64,000 nucleotides of DNA from Actinomycetota bacterium (lineage in GTDB: Bacteria > Actinomycetota > Thermoleophilia > Solirubrobacterales > Solirubrobacteraceae), in contig JAFDWH010000002.1 in assembly GCA_018268595.1 (NCBI GenBank), forward strand, positions 1-64,000. Direction: 5' to 3'. Both the position numbers and the translations under genes were made by a program. This document shows positions 16,995 to 25,532 of the stretch, piece after piece; position 1 is the first letter of the stretch, and every line of letters starts with the position of its first letter. Under the pieces are notes generated by a model. It did no database searches and was not told where the DNA came from. It saw only the letters and a program-made list of their open reading frames with translations.

Positions 16995-17150
16995 CGAGCC
17001 GAGGGCCGCGCGAGCTACCGCATCGCCGACCCCTTCATCCGCGCCAAGCTCGTGCTGTTCGGACGCGAGCGCTTCAGCGACCGGCTGCGCGCGACGGCCG
17101 CCGAGGAGGACGTGCTGCTCGTGAGCGCCGCCGACCTGTTCGCGCCGTAG
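16995..17150 (+). pseudogene. Remnant of a DUF234-type archaeal-ATPase-family gene
   Basis: After an in-frame TAG at 16992 the frame reads SYRIADPFIRAKLVLFGRER and continues to ...DVLLVSAADLF before TAG at 17148. YR(I/F)ADPF(I/L)R is the start of the C-terminal DUF234 region of AAA ATPases of the ATPase_2 family, and a nuclease-like ending of the form VLFxRxxFxxxL...DVLLV is usual for them. Here the two parts are joined with most of the middle missing, and there is no start codon or N-terminal ATPase. Family naming is from pattern memory. Confidence 0.5.
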
Positions 17151-17199
17151 CGCCGGCCGGCCGTCGCGCCGGGGGCGTCGCCGCTACCGTTCACGGTCG

Positions 17200-18180
17200 A
17201 TGAGCGCCACCGAGGAACGCAGACACGTCACGCGCTCGCGCGCGAACCCGGGCGGGATGGACGTGCTGAAGGTGCTGGGCCCCGAGGTCCGCCCCTTCCG
17301 CGAGCGCAAGCCGCCGTGGTTCAAGGTTCCCGCCCCCGGCGGCCCGAAGTACCGCGAGCTGACGGGCATGATCAAGCAGGAGAACCTGCACACCGTCTGC
17401 CAGGAGGCCGCCTGCCCGAACGTCGGCGAGTGCTGGGAGCGCGGCACCGCCACGTTCATGATCCTCGGCGACACCTGCACCCGCCGCTGCGGCTTCTGCA
17501 ACGTGCAGACGGGCAAGCCGACCTGGAACGACCCGCTCGAGCCCGCGCGCGTCGCGCGCAGTGTCGCGAAGATGGGCCTGCGCCACGCGGTCATCACGAG
17601 CGTCGACCGCGACGACCTGCCCGACTACGGCGCGTCCGCCTTCGTCGGCGTGATCCGCTCGATCCGCATGCAGGCGCCGACGTGCAAGGTCGAGGTGCTG
17701 ACGCCCGACTTCCGCGGCCAGGAGATGCCGCTCGCGAAGGTGATCGCGGAGCGGCCCGACGTCTTCAACCACAACGTCGAGGTCGTGCCGCGCCTGTACC
17801 CGGTCGCGCGGCGCGGCTCGGAGTTCCTGCGCTCCTGCCGCGTGCTGAAGAACGCGAAGGAGATGGGCGGCGACGAGGTCACCACCAAGTCCGGCTTGAT
17901 GGTCGGGCTCGGCGAGACGCACGAGGAGATGGTCGAGACGTTCGCGATCCTGCGCGAGCACGAGGTGCAGGTCCTGACCGTCGGCCAGTACCTGCGCCCG
18001 ACCGAGCGCCACCTGCCGATCGTCCGCTACTGGCACCCGGACGAGTTCAAGGCGCTCGAGGAGGCGGCGTACGCGCTCGGCTTCGACCACATCGCCGCCG
18101 GGCCGCTCGTGCGCAGCTCGTACCACGCCGACCAGCACGTGCCGCAGGAGCAGCCGGGCCACGGGCCGCTGGCGGCGTAG
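17200..18180 (+). CDS. lipA: Lipoyl synthase
   Basis: A radical-SAM enzyme that inserts two sulfurs into octanoyl groups on E2 lipoyl domains. The 326-residue protein has both cluster motifs: CQEAACPNVGEC for the auxiliary, sacrificial Fe-S cluster and CTRRCGFC for the SAM cluster. Other family signs are ITSVDRDDLPDYGA, HNVEVVPRLYPVAR, KSGLMVGLGET and the C-terminal RSSYHAD, whose Ser completes the auxiliary cluster. It acts after LipB (11690). ATG 17200 is used. Confidence 0.96.
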   Translation: MSATEERRHVTRSRANPGGMDVLKVLGPEVRPFRERKPPWFKVPAPGGPKYRELTGMIKQENLHTVCQEAACPNVGECWERGTATFMILGDTCTRRCGFCNVQTGKPTWNDPLEPARVARSVAKMGLRHAVITSVDRDDLPDYGASAFVGVIRSIRMQAPTCKVEVLTPDFRGQEMPLAKVIAERPDVFNHNVEVVPRLYPVARRGSEFLRSCRVLKNAKEMGGDEVTTKSGLMVGLGETHEEMVETFAILREHEVQVLTVGQYLRPTERHLPIVRYWHPDEFKALEEAAYALGFDHIAAGPLVRSSYHADQHVPQEQPGHGPLAA

Positions 18181-18189
18181 GGACGCGCC

Positions 18190-18702
18190 GTGGACGTCGA
18201 GCAGGCGATCCGCGACCGTCGCACGCACAAGGTCTACGGCCCCGAGCCGGTCGACCGCGCGACGCTCGCGGAGCTGCTCGAGCTCGCGCGCTGGGCGCCG
18301 AACCACCACCTGACGAACCCGTGGCGCTTCCGCGTCCTCGGTCCCCGCGCGCTCGCCGCGCTGAAGCAGGCGGCCGGGCCGGAGGCGGCCGGCAAGCTCG
18401 ACCGCGCGCCGACGCTCGTGTGCGTCTCGGTCGTGCAGCCGGGCGAGGACCCGGTCGCCGACGAGGAGGACCTGCTCGCGGCCGGCTGCGCGACGTACGC
18501 GATCCTGCTCGGCGCGCACGCGCGCGGGCTCGCCGCCTACTGGCGCACGCCGGCCGTGCTGCGCACGCAGGAGGGCCGCGCCGCGCTCGGCATCCCCGAG
18601 GGCGAGCGTGCGATCGCGCTCGTGCACCTCGGCCCGCTGCGCCAGGCGAAGGCGCCGCCGGAGCGCGCGCCCGCCGCCGACGTCGTCACGTACTTGGACT
18701 GA
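18190..18702 (+). CDS. Nitroreductase-family flavoprotein
   Basis: A 170-residue FMN-binding nitroreductase. The N-terminal pattern AIRDRRTHKVYGPEPVDRATLAELLELARWAPN is typical of the family (Arg residues that bind FMN phosphate, then the AP(S/N)xxxxQPW-like loop, here NHHLTNPWRF). AGCATYAILLGAHARGLAAYW is the second conserved part. It starts at GTG nine bases after lipA. Substrate unknown; it is not clearly BluB. Confidence 0.82.
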   Translation: MDVEQAIRDRRTHKVYGPEPVDRATLAELLELARWAPNHHLTNPWRFRVLGPRALAALKQAAGPEAAGKLDRAPTLVCVSVVQPGEDPVADEEDLLAAGCATYAILLGAHARGLAAYWRTPAVLRTQEGRAALGIPEGERAIALVHLGPLRQAKAPPERAPAADVVTYLD

Positions 18703-18731
18703 ACGGGTAGGTTGCGGCCCCCGCCCGCACC

Positions 18732-19580
18732 GTGTTCCCCATCAAGGACAACATCCCGACGGACCGGCTGCCGCTCGTCACGATCCTGCTGATCGCGGCG
18801 AACGTGCTCGTCTACTTCTTCCTGCAGGGCGGCGGCATCGCGCACGGGCCGCGCGAGGCGCAGGTCGTCAAGTACGGCGCGATCCCCTACGAGATCACGC
18901 ACCCCGGCCAGCAGTGCGGGACGACCGCGACGGTCGCCGGCGGGGCGCGCCTGCAGACGGGCGGCCAGGTCGTGTGCCCGGGCGAGACGGTCACGCTGAG
19001 CGACGGCAGCACGGCGACGGTCGCCGCGACGAGCGGCGGCGGCCACGTGTCGGCGTGGCTGACGCTCGTGACCGCGATGTTCCTGCACGGCGGGATCCTC
19101 CACCTGCTCGGCAACATGCTGTTCCTGTGGATCTTCGGCGCGAACGTCGAGGACGCGATGTCGCGCCTGCGCTACCTCGCCTTCTACCTGCTCGGCGGAC
19201 TGACGGCGGTCGGGCTGCAGGTCGCGATGGACCCCGGCTCGGCGGTGCCGACGGTCGGCGCCTCGGGCGCGATCGCGGCCGTGCTGGGCGGCTACATCCT
19301 GCTGTATCCGCGGGCGCGCGTCGTCGCGCTCGCGTTCCTGATCCTGCTGTTCACGCTGATCGAGCTGCCGGCGTGGGTGCTGCTCGGCCTGTGGTTCGTG
19401 GAGCAGGCGGTCTTGACCGTCGCGCAGCTGACGCAGCCGGCCGGGACGGGGGGCGGCGGCGGGGTCGCGTACGCGGCGCACGTCGGCGGGTTCGTGTTCG
19501 GCCTGCTCGCGATCCGCGCGTTCGCGCAGCGGCGCAAGTCGCTGCCGCCACCCTCGGCCGTTCCGGCGTGGTCGACGTGA
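18732..19580 (+). CDS. Rhomboid-family intramembrane serine protease
   Basis: A 282-residue membrane protein with a GTG start. The catalytic serine is in GASGAIAAVLGG and the catalytic histidine in AAHVGGFVFGLLA. The HxxxN-like HGGILHLLGNMLFLWIFG in an early helix is the other signature. A loop of about 80 residues between the first two helices (ITHPGQQCGTT... to SAWLTL) has two cysteines. Rhomboids cut single-pass membrane proteins inside the bilayer. The stop overlaps the next small gene. Confidence 0.9.
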   Translation: MFPIKDNIPTDRLPLVTILLIAANVLVYFFLQGGGIAHGPREAQVVKYGAIPYEITHPGQQCGTTATVAGGARLQTGGQVVCPGETVTLSDGSTATVAATSGGGHVSAWLTLVTAMFLHGGILHLLGNMLFLWIFGANVEDAMSRLRYLAFYLLGGLTAVGLQVAMDPGSAVPTVGASGAIAAVLGGYILLYPRARVVALAFLILLFTLIELPAWVLLGLWFVEQAVLTVAQLTQPAGTGGGGGVAYAAHVGGFVFGLLAIRAFAQRRKSLPPPSAVPAWST

Positions 19581-19759
19581 GACCGCGCACGGCCGTCACC
19601 GCCGTCGCGATCGTCTTCATCGGCGGCTTCGCGTTCCTGACCGTCTCGGCGGCGATCGCGCACGGCGTCGACGTGCTCACGATCGTCTCGCTCGGCCTGC
19701 TCGTGCTGTTCGCCGTCGGGATCCTCGGGGCGCTTGCCTCGCACGACCCCGACGAGTAG
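19577..19759 (+). CDS. Small membrane protein (60 aa)
   Basis: GTG at 19577 overlaps the rhomboid TGA (GTGA). The product has two hydrophobic helices (AVTAVAIVFIGGFAFLTVSA and VLTIVSLGLLVLFAVGILGA) and an acidic end (SHDPDE). The family is not recognised. Coupling suggests it works with the rhomboid or is an accessory of it, by inference from position only. Confidence 0.65.
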   Translation: MRPRTAVTAVAIVFIGGFAFLTVSAAIAHGVDVLTIVSLGLLVLFAVGILGALASHDPDE

Positions 19760-19767
19760 CGCCGCCG

Positions 19768-20382
19768 CTACGCAGCCGAGCGCGTCGCCGGCGCCTCGCG
19801 CACGAGCGCGGGCAGCAGCGGCATCACCCGGCGCACGAGCGTCGTCTGCGCGGCCAGCAGGCGCTCCCGCTGCGGACCCCAGCCGAGCCCGTAGGCCGCG
19901 CGCAGCGTCGGCGGCAGCAGGCCGACCGTCGCGAGCTTGAGCGCGTCGTGGGCGGGCCGCAGCGGCAGCGGCAGGCGCCGCGGGCGCAGGATCTCCTGCG
20001 CGACCTCGCGCGCGGCCGGCGTCACCTCGAGCACCTGCTCGACCGTCTCGTCGTACCAGCGCATGAACGCGCCGAACGTGTCGGGAACGGTCTCGGGCGC
20101 GACGTCGCAGTCGAGCAGGAAGCGGCGCTGCTCGGCGTAGTAGGCCTCGACGTCCGCGAGCCTCAGCGGCCCGACGTAGCGCGTGTAGAGCAGCAGCGTC
20201 GTCTCCACGCGCGTCGCCCACAGCCAGCGCAGCTCGGCGTCGTCGTACGGCGCGTCGCCGTCGCCGACGCCCGGGTGCGCCACCTGCAGCAGCAGCTCGC
20301 GCCCCGCGCCCAGCAGCACGACCGACTCGCGCCTGACGCGCCCGCTGACGCTCTCGGCCCCGACGGGCCCACGGTCCGACAT
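19768..20382 (-). CDS. DUF2236 (oxygenase MpaB-like) protein, short form
   Basis: A 204-residue protein starting at ATG 20382 behind GAGGAGAGAGG. VVLLGAGRELLLQVAHPGV matches the start of DUF2236/latex-clearing-protein-like oxygenases, and the middle (DDAELRWLWATRVETTLLLYTRYVGPL) the next conserved block. In longer members these blocks are separated by about 45-50 residues that include an Arg/Thr and a His motif; here they are joined directly (HPGVGDGDAPYDDAEL). The protein may therefore be a natural deletion form with altered or lost haem chemistry. Confidence 0.68.
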   Translation of the reverse strand: MSDRGPVGAESVSGRVRRESVVLLGAGRELLLQVAHPGVGDGDAPYDDAELRWLWATRVETTLLLYTRYVGPLRLADVEAYYAEQRRFLLDCDVAPETVPDTFGAFMRWYDETVEQVLEVTPAAREVAQEILRPRRLPLPLRPAHDALKLATVGLLPPTLRAAYGLGWGPQRERLLAAQTTLVRRVMPLLPALVREAPATRSAA

Positions 20383-20496
20383 CGCCCTCTCCTCTCTCCT
20401 CAAAGACGAGACGGCGCCTCCCGCAGATGACGGTAGCGATGCCACGCGAGAAGATGCGCCGGTTCGCGCCCGGCGCGCTATCGTGCGCCCAGCGAT

Positions 20497-20510
20497 TGAT
20501 TGGTCAGTCA
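20497..20510. promoter_or_regulatory. Near-palindromic operator upstream of the acyl-CoA dehydrogenase pair
   Basis: TGATTGGTCAGTCA matches its own reverse complement at 10 of 14 bases and lies 29 bases before the GTG of the first dehydrogenase. The pattern TGAYTG-NN-CARTCA is typical of TetR-type regulators of fatty-acid and sterol genes. No TetR gene is in the window. Confidence 0.5.
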
Positions 20511-20538
20511 GCCAGCCCGCCTGAGGGGAAGGAGCGCC

Positions 20539-21753
20539 GTGGACCTCAACGACACGCCCGAGCAGGCCGCATATCGCGCCGAGGTGCGCGCCTGGCTCGA
20601 GCAGAACGCCGTCCATGCGCCCGCCACGCGCGGCCGCGGGGACGAGCAGGAGGCGGTCGCCGCGCACCGCGCCTGGCAACGGCGGCTCGCCGAGGCCGGC
20701 TACGTCGGCGTGACGTGGCCGGCCGAGCACGGCGGGCAGGGCAAGGGTCCGCTCCACCAGGTCGTCGTCAACCAGGAGATCGCGCGCGCCGGCGTGCCGG
20801 GGATCCTCGACGCGATCGGCGTCGGCATGCTCGGCCCGACGCTCATCGCGCACGGCAGCGACGAGCAGAAGCAGCGCTACCTCGCCCCGATGCTGCACGG
20901 CGACGAGGTCTGGTGCCAGCTGTTCTCCGAGCCGGCCGCCGGCTCCGACCTCGCCGGCATCCAGACGCGCGCCCGCCAGGAGCCGGATGGGTCGTGGCGG
21001 CTCTCCGGCCAGAAGGTGTGGACGACGAACGCGCAGTTCGCCGCCTACGGGCTGCTGCTCGCGCGCACCGATCCCGACGCGCACAAGCACAAGGGCCTCA
21101 CGATGTTCGTCGTGCCGATGGACGCGGAGGGCGTGACGATCCGCCCGCTGCGCCAGATCTCCGGCGAGCCCGAGTTCAACGAGGTCTTCTTCGACGACGT
21201 CAAGCTCGCGCCCGACGCCGCCGTCGGCCCCGTCAACGGCGGCTGGGGCGTCGCCCTCACGACGCTGATGTTCGAGCGCCTCACGATCGGCGCCGGCTCG
21301 GAGGGCATGGGCTACCGCGCCGACCGCTTCGCCGCGGCGATCGCGAGCGACCCGGTCGCCGCGAAGGACCCGGAGGTGCGCGCGCGCTTCGGCGCGCTGG
21401 CGACCGAGCTGCTCGCGCTGCGCTTCACCGGCTACCGCCTGCTGACGGCGATCTCGCGCGGCCAGATCCCCGGGCCGGAGGCCGGCATGGGCAAGATCAC
21501 CGCGGTCAACGGCGCGATCGCGGCCGGCGACCTGATCGCCGACGTGCTCGGCCCGGAGGCGCTCGACCCGGACAGCGAGTGGTCGTACCTGATTTCGTTC
21601 CTGCCTGGCTTGAAGTCGGCCGGCGGGACCGAGGAGATCCTGCGCAACACGGTCGGCGAGCGCGTGCTCGGCCTGCCGCCCGAGCCGCGCCTCGACAAGG
21701 GCGTCCCGTTCAGCGAGCTGCGCGCGAAGGAGCGTCAGGAGGTGGCGTCGTGA
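20539..21753 (+). CDS. Acyl-CoA dehydrogenase
   Basis: An FAD-dependent acyl-CoA dehydrogenase of 404 residues. GTG 20539 is chosen because GGGAAGGAG lies eight bases upstream and the protein then begins VDLNDTPEQAAYRAEVRAW. Conserved stretches are CQLFSEPAAGSDLAGIQTRA (FAD/substrate loop), GQKVWTTNAQFA, and SAGGTEEILRNTVGERVLGLP at the C terminus, where Glu-rich GGTxEI is the family end motif. The gene overlaps the next dehydrogenase by four bases, as in heteromeric FadE pairs of actinobacteria that act on steroid or branched substrates. Confidence 0.9.
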   Translation: MDLNDTPEQAAYRAEVRAWLEQNAVHAPATRGRGDEQEAVAAHRAWQRRLAEAGYVGVTWPAEHGGQGKGPLHQVVVNQEIARAGVPGILDAIGVGMLGPTLIAHGSDEQKQRYLAPMLHGDEVWCQLFSEPAAGSDLAGIQTRARQEPDGSWRLSGQKVWTTNAQFAAYGLLLARTDPDAHKHKGLTMFVVPMDAEGVTIRPLRQISGEPEFNEVFFDDVKLAPDAAVGPVNGGWGVALTTLMFERLTIGAGSEGMGYRADRFAAAIASDPVAAKDPEVRARFGALATELLALRFTGYRLLTAISRGQIPGPEAGMGKITAVNGAIAAGDLIADVLGPEALDPDSEWSYLISFLPGLKSAGGTEEILRNTVGERVLGLPPEPRLDKGVPFSELRAKERQEVAS

Positions 21754-22898
21754 ACTTCGACCTGTCCGACGAGCAGGTCCTCCTGCGCGAGGCGGCGAGA
21801 GACGCCTTCAGCCGCGTGAGAACGGTCGAGGCGGCGCGCGAGGCGCTCGAGGGCGCAGCGCTGCCGGACCTGTGGGCGACCGCGCAGCAGGCCGGCTGGA
21901 CCGGGCTGCTGCTGGACGAGCAGCACGGCGGCGCCGCGCTCGGCGCGATCGACGCGATGCTGGTGGCGGCCGAGGCCGGCCGCGTGCTGGCGAGCGTGCC
22001 GCTGCTCGGCCACCTGCCGGCGACGGCGATCGCGAACGCCGGGGCCGGCGGCCTCGACGAGGGCACGCTCGGCAAGCTCGCGAGCGGCGAGCTGCGCGCC
22101 GCGTACGTGCCGGCGCGACCGGGCGACGACGTCGACCCGGCGTGGACGACCGAGCCGCGCAGCGGCCGCCGGCGCGCGCCGGCGCCGGCCGTCGTGCGCG
22201 GCGACGAGGGCCTCGCGACGGTCAGCGGGTCGGTCGCGTGGGTGCCCGACGCGGTCGGCGCCGACGTGCTGGTGGCGGTCGGCATGGAGGCGGGCGGGCC
22301 GGTCGCGGTGGCGCTCGGCGCGAGCGCCGAGGGCGTGACCGTCGAGCCGGCCGGCGGCGTCTACGACGCGACGCGCCCGCTCGGCCACGTGACGTTCGAC
22401 GACGCCTGCGGCAGGGTCCTCGCGGCCGGCGAGGTGGAGCTGCGGCGGGCGTGGTTCCTCGCGCACGCGCTGATCGCGGCCGAGTCGCTCGGCGCGGTCG
22501 AGGAGTGCCTCGAGCGCTCGGTCGCGTACGCGAAGGAGCGCTACACGTTCGGGCGCGCGATCGGCTCCTACCAGGCGATCAAGCACGCGCTCACGGAGGT
22601 GCTGCGGCGCCAGGAGAACACGCGCTCGCTGCTCTACTACGCCGGCTGGGCATACGACTCCAAGCCCGACGAGTTCGCGGCGGCGGCGAGCGCCGCGCGC
22701 GCGGCCGGCGGCGCCGCGCTCGACTTCGCCGCGCGCGAGCTGATCTCGGTGCACGGCGGGATCGGGGCGACGTGGGAGCACGACGCGCCGCTGTTCTTCC
22801 GCCGCGCGCAGGTGTCGCGCCGCCTGCTCGGCGGCACCGGGGACGCGGTCGACCGGCTCGCCGGCGAGCTGCTCACGGGGGCTGCAGCCGCCGCGTAG
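21750..22898 (+). CDS. Acyl-CoA dehydrogenase, divergent partner subunit
   Basis: A 382-residue dehydrogenase starting at GTG 21750, overlapping the previous stop (GTGA). It begins VNFDLSDEQVLLREAARDAF and has AKERYTFGRAIGSYQAIKHAL and ELISVHGGIGATWEHDAPLFF. The FAD loop of the first copy is replaced by a divergent region, and the substrate-binding part is shorter. This matches alpha2beta2 acyl-CoA dehydrogenases in which only one subunit keeps the catalytic residue. A joint enzyme is inferred from overlap and divergence. Confidence 0.85.
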   Translation: MNFDLSDEQVLLREAARDAFSRVRTVEAAREALEGAALPDLWATAQQAGWTGLLLDEQHGGAALGAIDAMLVAAEAGRVLASVPLLGHLPATAIANAGAGGLDEGTLGKLASGELRAAYVPARPGDDVDPAWTTEPRSGRRRAPAPAVVRGDEGLATVSGSVAWVPDAVGADVLVAVGMEAGGPVAVALGASAEGVTVEPAGGVYDATRPLGHVTFDDACGRVLAAGEVELRRAWFLAHALIAAESLGAVEECLERSVAYAKERYTFGRAIGSYQAIKHALTEVLRRQENTRSLLYYAGWAYDSKPDEFAAAASAARAAGGAALDFAARELISVHGGIGATWEHDAPLFFRRAQVSRRLLGGTGDAVDRLAGELLTGAAAAA

Positions 22899-22970
22899 CC
22901 GCTCGCCTTTGCCGTTCCTTGGCGATCGCTGAAGCTGCGGCTTAGGTCGCGGAGGCAGGATCGCCTCGAC

Positions 22971-24632
22971 GTGCCTCTCTCCTCACCGCCCCGCCGCCCG
23001 GCCCGCCGCTTCGTGCGGGTCGGTGCGGTGGGAGCGCTCGCCGCCGGCCTCGCGCTCGCCGGCTGCGGGACGGGCTCGCATCGCAGCGACGTCGCGAGCG
23101 CCGGACACGCGGGGATCGGCGTCCCGGCGGCGCGCCGCACGGGCCCGCGCGACATCCACACGATCAGACACGTGATCGTCGTGATGCAGGAGAACCGCTC
23201 GTTCGACTCCTACTTCGGGACGTTCCCCGGCGCCGACGGGATCCCCCGCCACGACGGGCGCTTTATGGTGTGCGTCCCCGACCCGCGCGCCGGCCGCTGC
23301 CAGCGCCCGTATCACGACCCCTCGCTCGTCAACGGCGGCGGCCCGCACGACGCGGCGCCGGCGCGCCTCGACGTGCACGGCGGCAGGATGGACGGCTTCG
23401 TGCGGATGGCGGAGTCCTCCGGCGGGCGCGGCTGCGGCGCGACGACGGGCGTCTGCTCGCCGTCCTCCCCGCCCGACGTGATGGGCTGGCACGACGCGCG
23501 CGAGATCCCCAACTACTGGCGCTGGGCGCACGACTACACGCTGCAGGACCACCTGTTCGCCTCGAACGCGTCGTGGAGCCTGCCGGCGCACCTGTTCCTC
23601 GTCTCCGGCTGGTCGGCGAGCTGCACGCGGAACGGGGACCCGCTGAGCTGCCGCGGGAACATCCAGCTCAACGGGTTCCACACGAGCCAGATCGCGGGCG
23701 CCGGCGCGGGCCGGGTCCGCCGCGTGCGGTCGGGCCTGCGGCCGCTCGTGCGCTGCCTCGGCGCGAACGGGGTGCCGCGGCGCGGCTGGGGCCTCGACCT
23801 GCACAACCCGGCGATGCCGCGCGCGCTCGCCGCCTGCCGGGCGCTCGCGCCCGCGCGCGTGGCGCGACGGCTCGCGCCCGACGCCAACTACGCCTGGACC
23901 GACCTCACGTGGCTGCTGCACAGAGCCGGCGTGAGCTGGCGCTACTACGTGCACGGCGGCCTGCAGCCCGACTGCGCCGACGGCGACGCGAACTGCGGGC
24001 CGGCGACGCAGAGCGCGCGCACGCCGGAGATCTGGAATCCGCTGCCGTCGTTCACGACGGTCAAGCAGGACCGGCAGGTCGGCGACGTGCAGGACGTCTC
24101 GAACTTCTTCGGGGCCGCACGCGCGGGCACGCTGCCGTCGGTCGCGTGGGTCGTGCCCGACCAGGCGCACTCGGAGCATCCGCCGGCGAGCATCGCGACC
24201 GGGCAGGCGTGGACGACGCGGGTCGTGGACGCGGTCATGCGCTCGCCGGACTGGAGCTCGACCGCGATCTTCCTCGCGTGGGACGACTGGGGCGGCTTCT
24301 ACGACCATGTCACCCCGCCGCGCGTCGACGCCGCCGGCTACGGGCTGCGCGTGCCGGGGATCGTGATCTCGCCGTGGGCGCGGCGCGGCTTCGTCGACCA
24401 CCAGACGCTGTCGTTCGACGCGATCAACAAGTTCATCGAGGACGACTTCCTGCACGGCGCGCGCATCGACCCGCGCACCGACGGACGCCCGGACCCGCGG
24501 CCGGACGTGCGCGAGACGGCGCCGCAGCTCGGCGACCTGCGGCGCGCGTTCGACTTCTCCCAGCGGCCCACGCCGCCCGACCCGCTGCCGCCGTACCCGG
24601 CGCCGGGCCCGGCGTCGCCGTCGGGCAGCTGA
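22971..24632 (+). CDS. Secreted phosphoesterase (phospholipase C/acid phosphatase family lipoprotein)
   Basis: A 553-residue exported protein: basic N terminus, hydrophobic core and lipobox LALAGC near residue 29. The phosphoesterase (PF04185) motif [20 protein letters not shown] lies near 70; later metal-site regions are [10 protein letters not shown] and [17 protein letters not shown]. It probably cleaves phosphate esters such as phospholipid head groups outside the cell. Start is GTG 22971 behind GGAGG. The C terminus is Pro-rich ([16 protein letters not shown]), perhaps a wall-spanning tail. Confidence 0.85.
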   Translation: MPLSSPPRRPARRFVRVGAVGALAAGLALAGCGTGSHRSDVASAGHAGIGVPAARRTGPRDIHTIRHVIVVMQENRSFDSYFGTFPGADGIPRHDGRFMVCVPDPRAGRCQRPYHDPSLVNGGGPHDAAPARLDVHGGRMDGFVRMAESSGGRGCGATTGVCSPSSPPDVMGWHDAREIPNYWRWAHDYTLQDHLFASNASWSLPAHLFLVSGWSASCTRNGDPLSCRGNIQLNGFHTSQIAGAGAGRVRRVRSGLRPLVRCLGANGVPRRGWGLDLHNPAMPRALAACRALAPARVARRLAPDANYAWTDLTWLLHRAGVSWRYYVHGGLQPDCADGDANCGPATQSARTPEIWNPLPSFTTVKQDRQVGDVQDVSNFFGAARAGTLPSVAWVVPDQAHSEHPPASIATGQAWTTRVVDAVMRSPDWSSTAIFLAWDDWGGFYDHVTPPRVDAAGYGLRVPGIVISPWARRGFVDHQTLSFDAINKFIEDDFLHGARIDPRTDGRPDPRPDVRETAPQLGDLRRAFDFSQRPTPPDPLPPYPAPGPASPSGS

Positions 24633-24656
24633 CGTCACGCGCACTCGACGCCGACG

Positions 24657-24902
24657 TCACGTCGCGTCAGGCAGGTCCCTCCCACGCGCGTCCACCTCGC
24701 CGACCGACGTGCCGAGCGCGTCGACGATCCGCCCGACGGACGACCACCGCGGGTCGACGTCGCCTCGTTCGATCTCGCCCAGATGCCTAGAGCTCAGGTG
24801 CGCTTGCGCTCCGAGCTGCGCCAGGGTGAGATGCCGAACGCGACGCTGCTCCCTGATGGCGAGTCCGAGTTGCTGAGGTGTCGCCGTCATTTGTACCGGC
24901 AT
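24657..24902 (-). CDS. Small XRE-family helix-turn-helix regulator
   Basis: An 81-residue protein that is almost only an HTH_3 domain: LGLAIREQRRVRHLTLAQLG, then AQAHLSSRHLGEIERGDVDP, then IVDALGTSVGEV. The inverted repeat GATGGT-N6-ACCATC (24904-24921) lies just upstream of its start and may be an autoregulatory operator. It ends close to the convergent phosphoesterase gene. The intergenic region to the right is clearly more AT-rich than the surroundings. Confidence 0.8.
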   Translation of the reverse strand: MPVQMTATPQQLGLAIREQRRVRHLTLAQLGAQAHLSSRHLGEIERGDVDPRWSSVGRIVDALGTSVGEVDARGRDLPDAT

Positions 24903-24903
24903 A

Positions 24904-24921
24904 GATGGTTAAGAGACCATC
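24904..24921. promoter_or_regulatory. Inverted repeat at the XRE gene start
   Basis: GATGGT (24904-24909) and ACCATC (24916-24921) are perfect inverted copies six bases apart. They lie within a local AT-rich stretch that separates the XRE gene from the small ORF and ybjQ-like gene on the other strand, so one site could serve both directions. Confidence 0.45.
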
Positions 24922-25000
24922 CATAGTTCACTTTTGCGGTGTATGGGATTCACCGTTAGCCTGCATACCGCCTGGGGGTGAGCACCAGGCGCCTACGACC

Positions 25001-25153
25001 ATGTCGATGATGCCCACTGTCGCACTCGCGCTACCCGTCGACGTCGGCGTGTACCCGTGGGCGTTGCTGGCGCTTCACGCGGCATGGCGACTCCCCGACT
25101 GGGTCGGCAAGTGGCTCGCCGTCCGCGAGCGCTGGCATCGTCACCGCCCATGA
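25001..25153 (+). CDS. Small hypothetical protein (50 aa)
   Basis: From ATG 25001 the product reads MSMMPTVALALPVDVGVYPW and ends in WLAVRERWHRHRP: one hydrophobic segment and a basic tail. The frame is open back to an ATG at 24905. Its TGA overlaps the ATG of the YbjQ-like gene (ATGA), and this is the main reason to accept it. Family unknown. Confidence 0.4.
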   Translation: MSMMPTVALALPVDVGVYPWALLALHAAWRLPDWVGKWLAVRERWHRHRP

Positions 25154-25509
25154 GCAACGACGAGATCATCATCACGACCATGAACGACCTCCCCGGCTAC
25201 GAGGTGGAGGAGGTGTACGGCGAGGTGTTCGGGCTGATCGTGCGCGCCCGCAACGCCTTCTCGAACATCGGCGCTTCGTTCCGCACGATCGTCGGCGGCG
25301 AGGCGAAGGGCTATACGAAGCTGCTCGCGGACAGCCGCGAGCACGCGGTCGACCGGCTCCGCGAGGCGGCCGCCGAGCGGGGCGCGAACGCGGTGCTGGC
25401 GATGCGCTTCGACTGCAACGAGATCGGCGACATCATGAGCGAGGTCGCCGCCTATGGGACCGCCGTGCGCGTGCGGCGCGTCTACGCGCCGCCGGCGGCG
25501 GGGGCGTAA
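25150..25509 (+). CDS. YbjQ/UPF0145-family protein
   Basis: A 119-residue protein starting MSNDEIIITTMNDLPGYEV at ATG 25150. It matches the YbjQ family: ITTMNDLPGYEVEEVYGEVFG at the N terminus, YTKLLADSREHAVDRLREAA in the centre, and ANAVLAMRFDCNEIG followed by a beta strand (AAYGTAVRV). The family forms pentamers and is often called putative heavy-metal binding; function is not settled. It is translationally coupled to the small ORF before it. Confidence 0.88.
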   Translation: MSNDEIIITTMNDLPGYEVEEVYGEVFGLIVRARNAFSNIGASFRTIVGGEAKGYTKLLADSREHAVDRLREAAAERGANAVLAMRFDCNEIGDIMSEVAAYGTAVRVRRVYAPPAAGA

Positions 25510-25532
25510 CGGGCGCACACTCCTCAATCAAG

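Noticed and set aside
24905-25000. Longer start (ATG 24905) for the 50-residue ORF
   Set aside because: It would begin inside the inverted repeat and AT-rich promoter-like stretch next to the XRE gene; ATG 25001 is more economical, though neither has a clear ribosome site.
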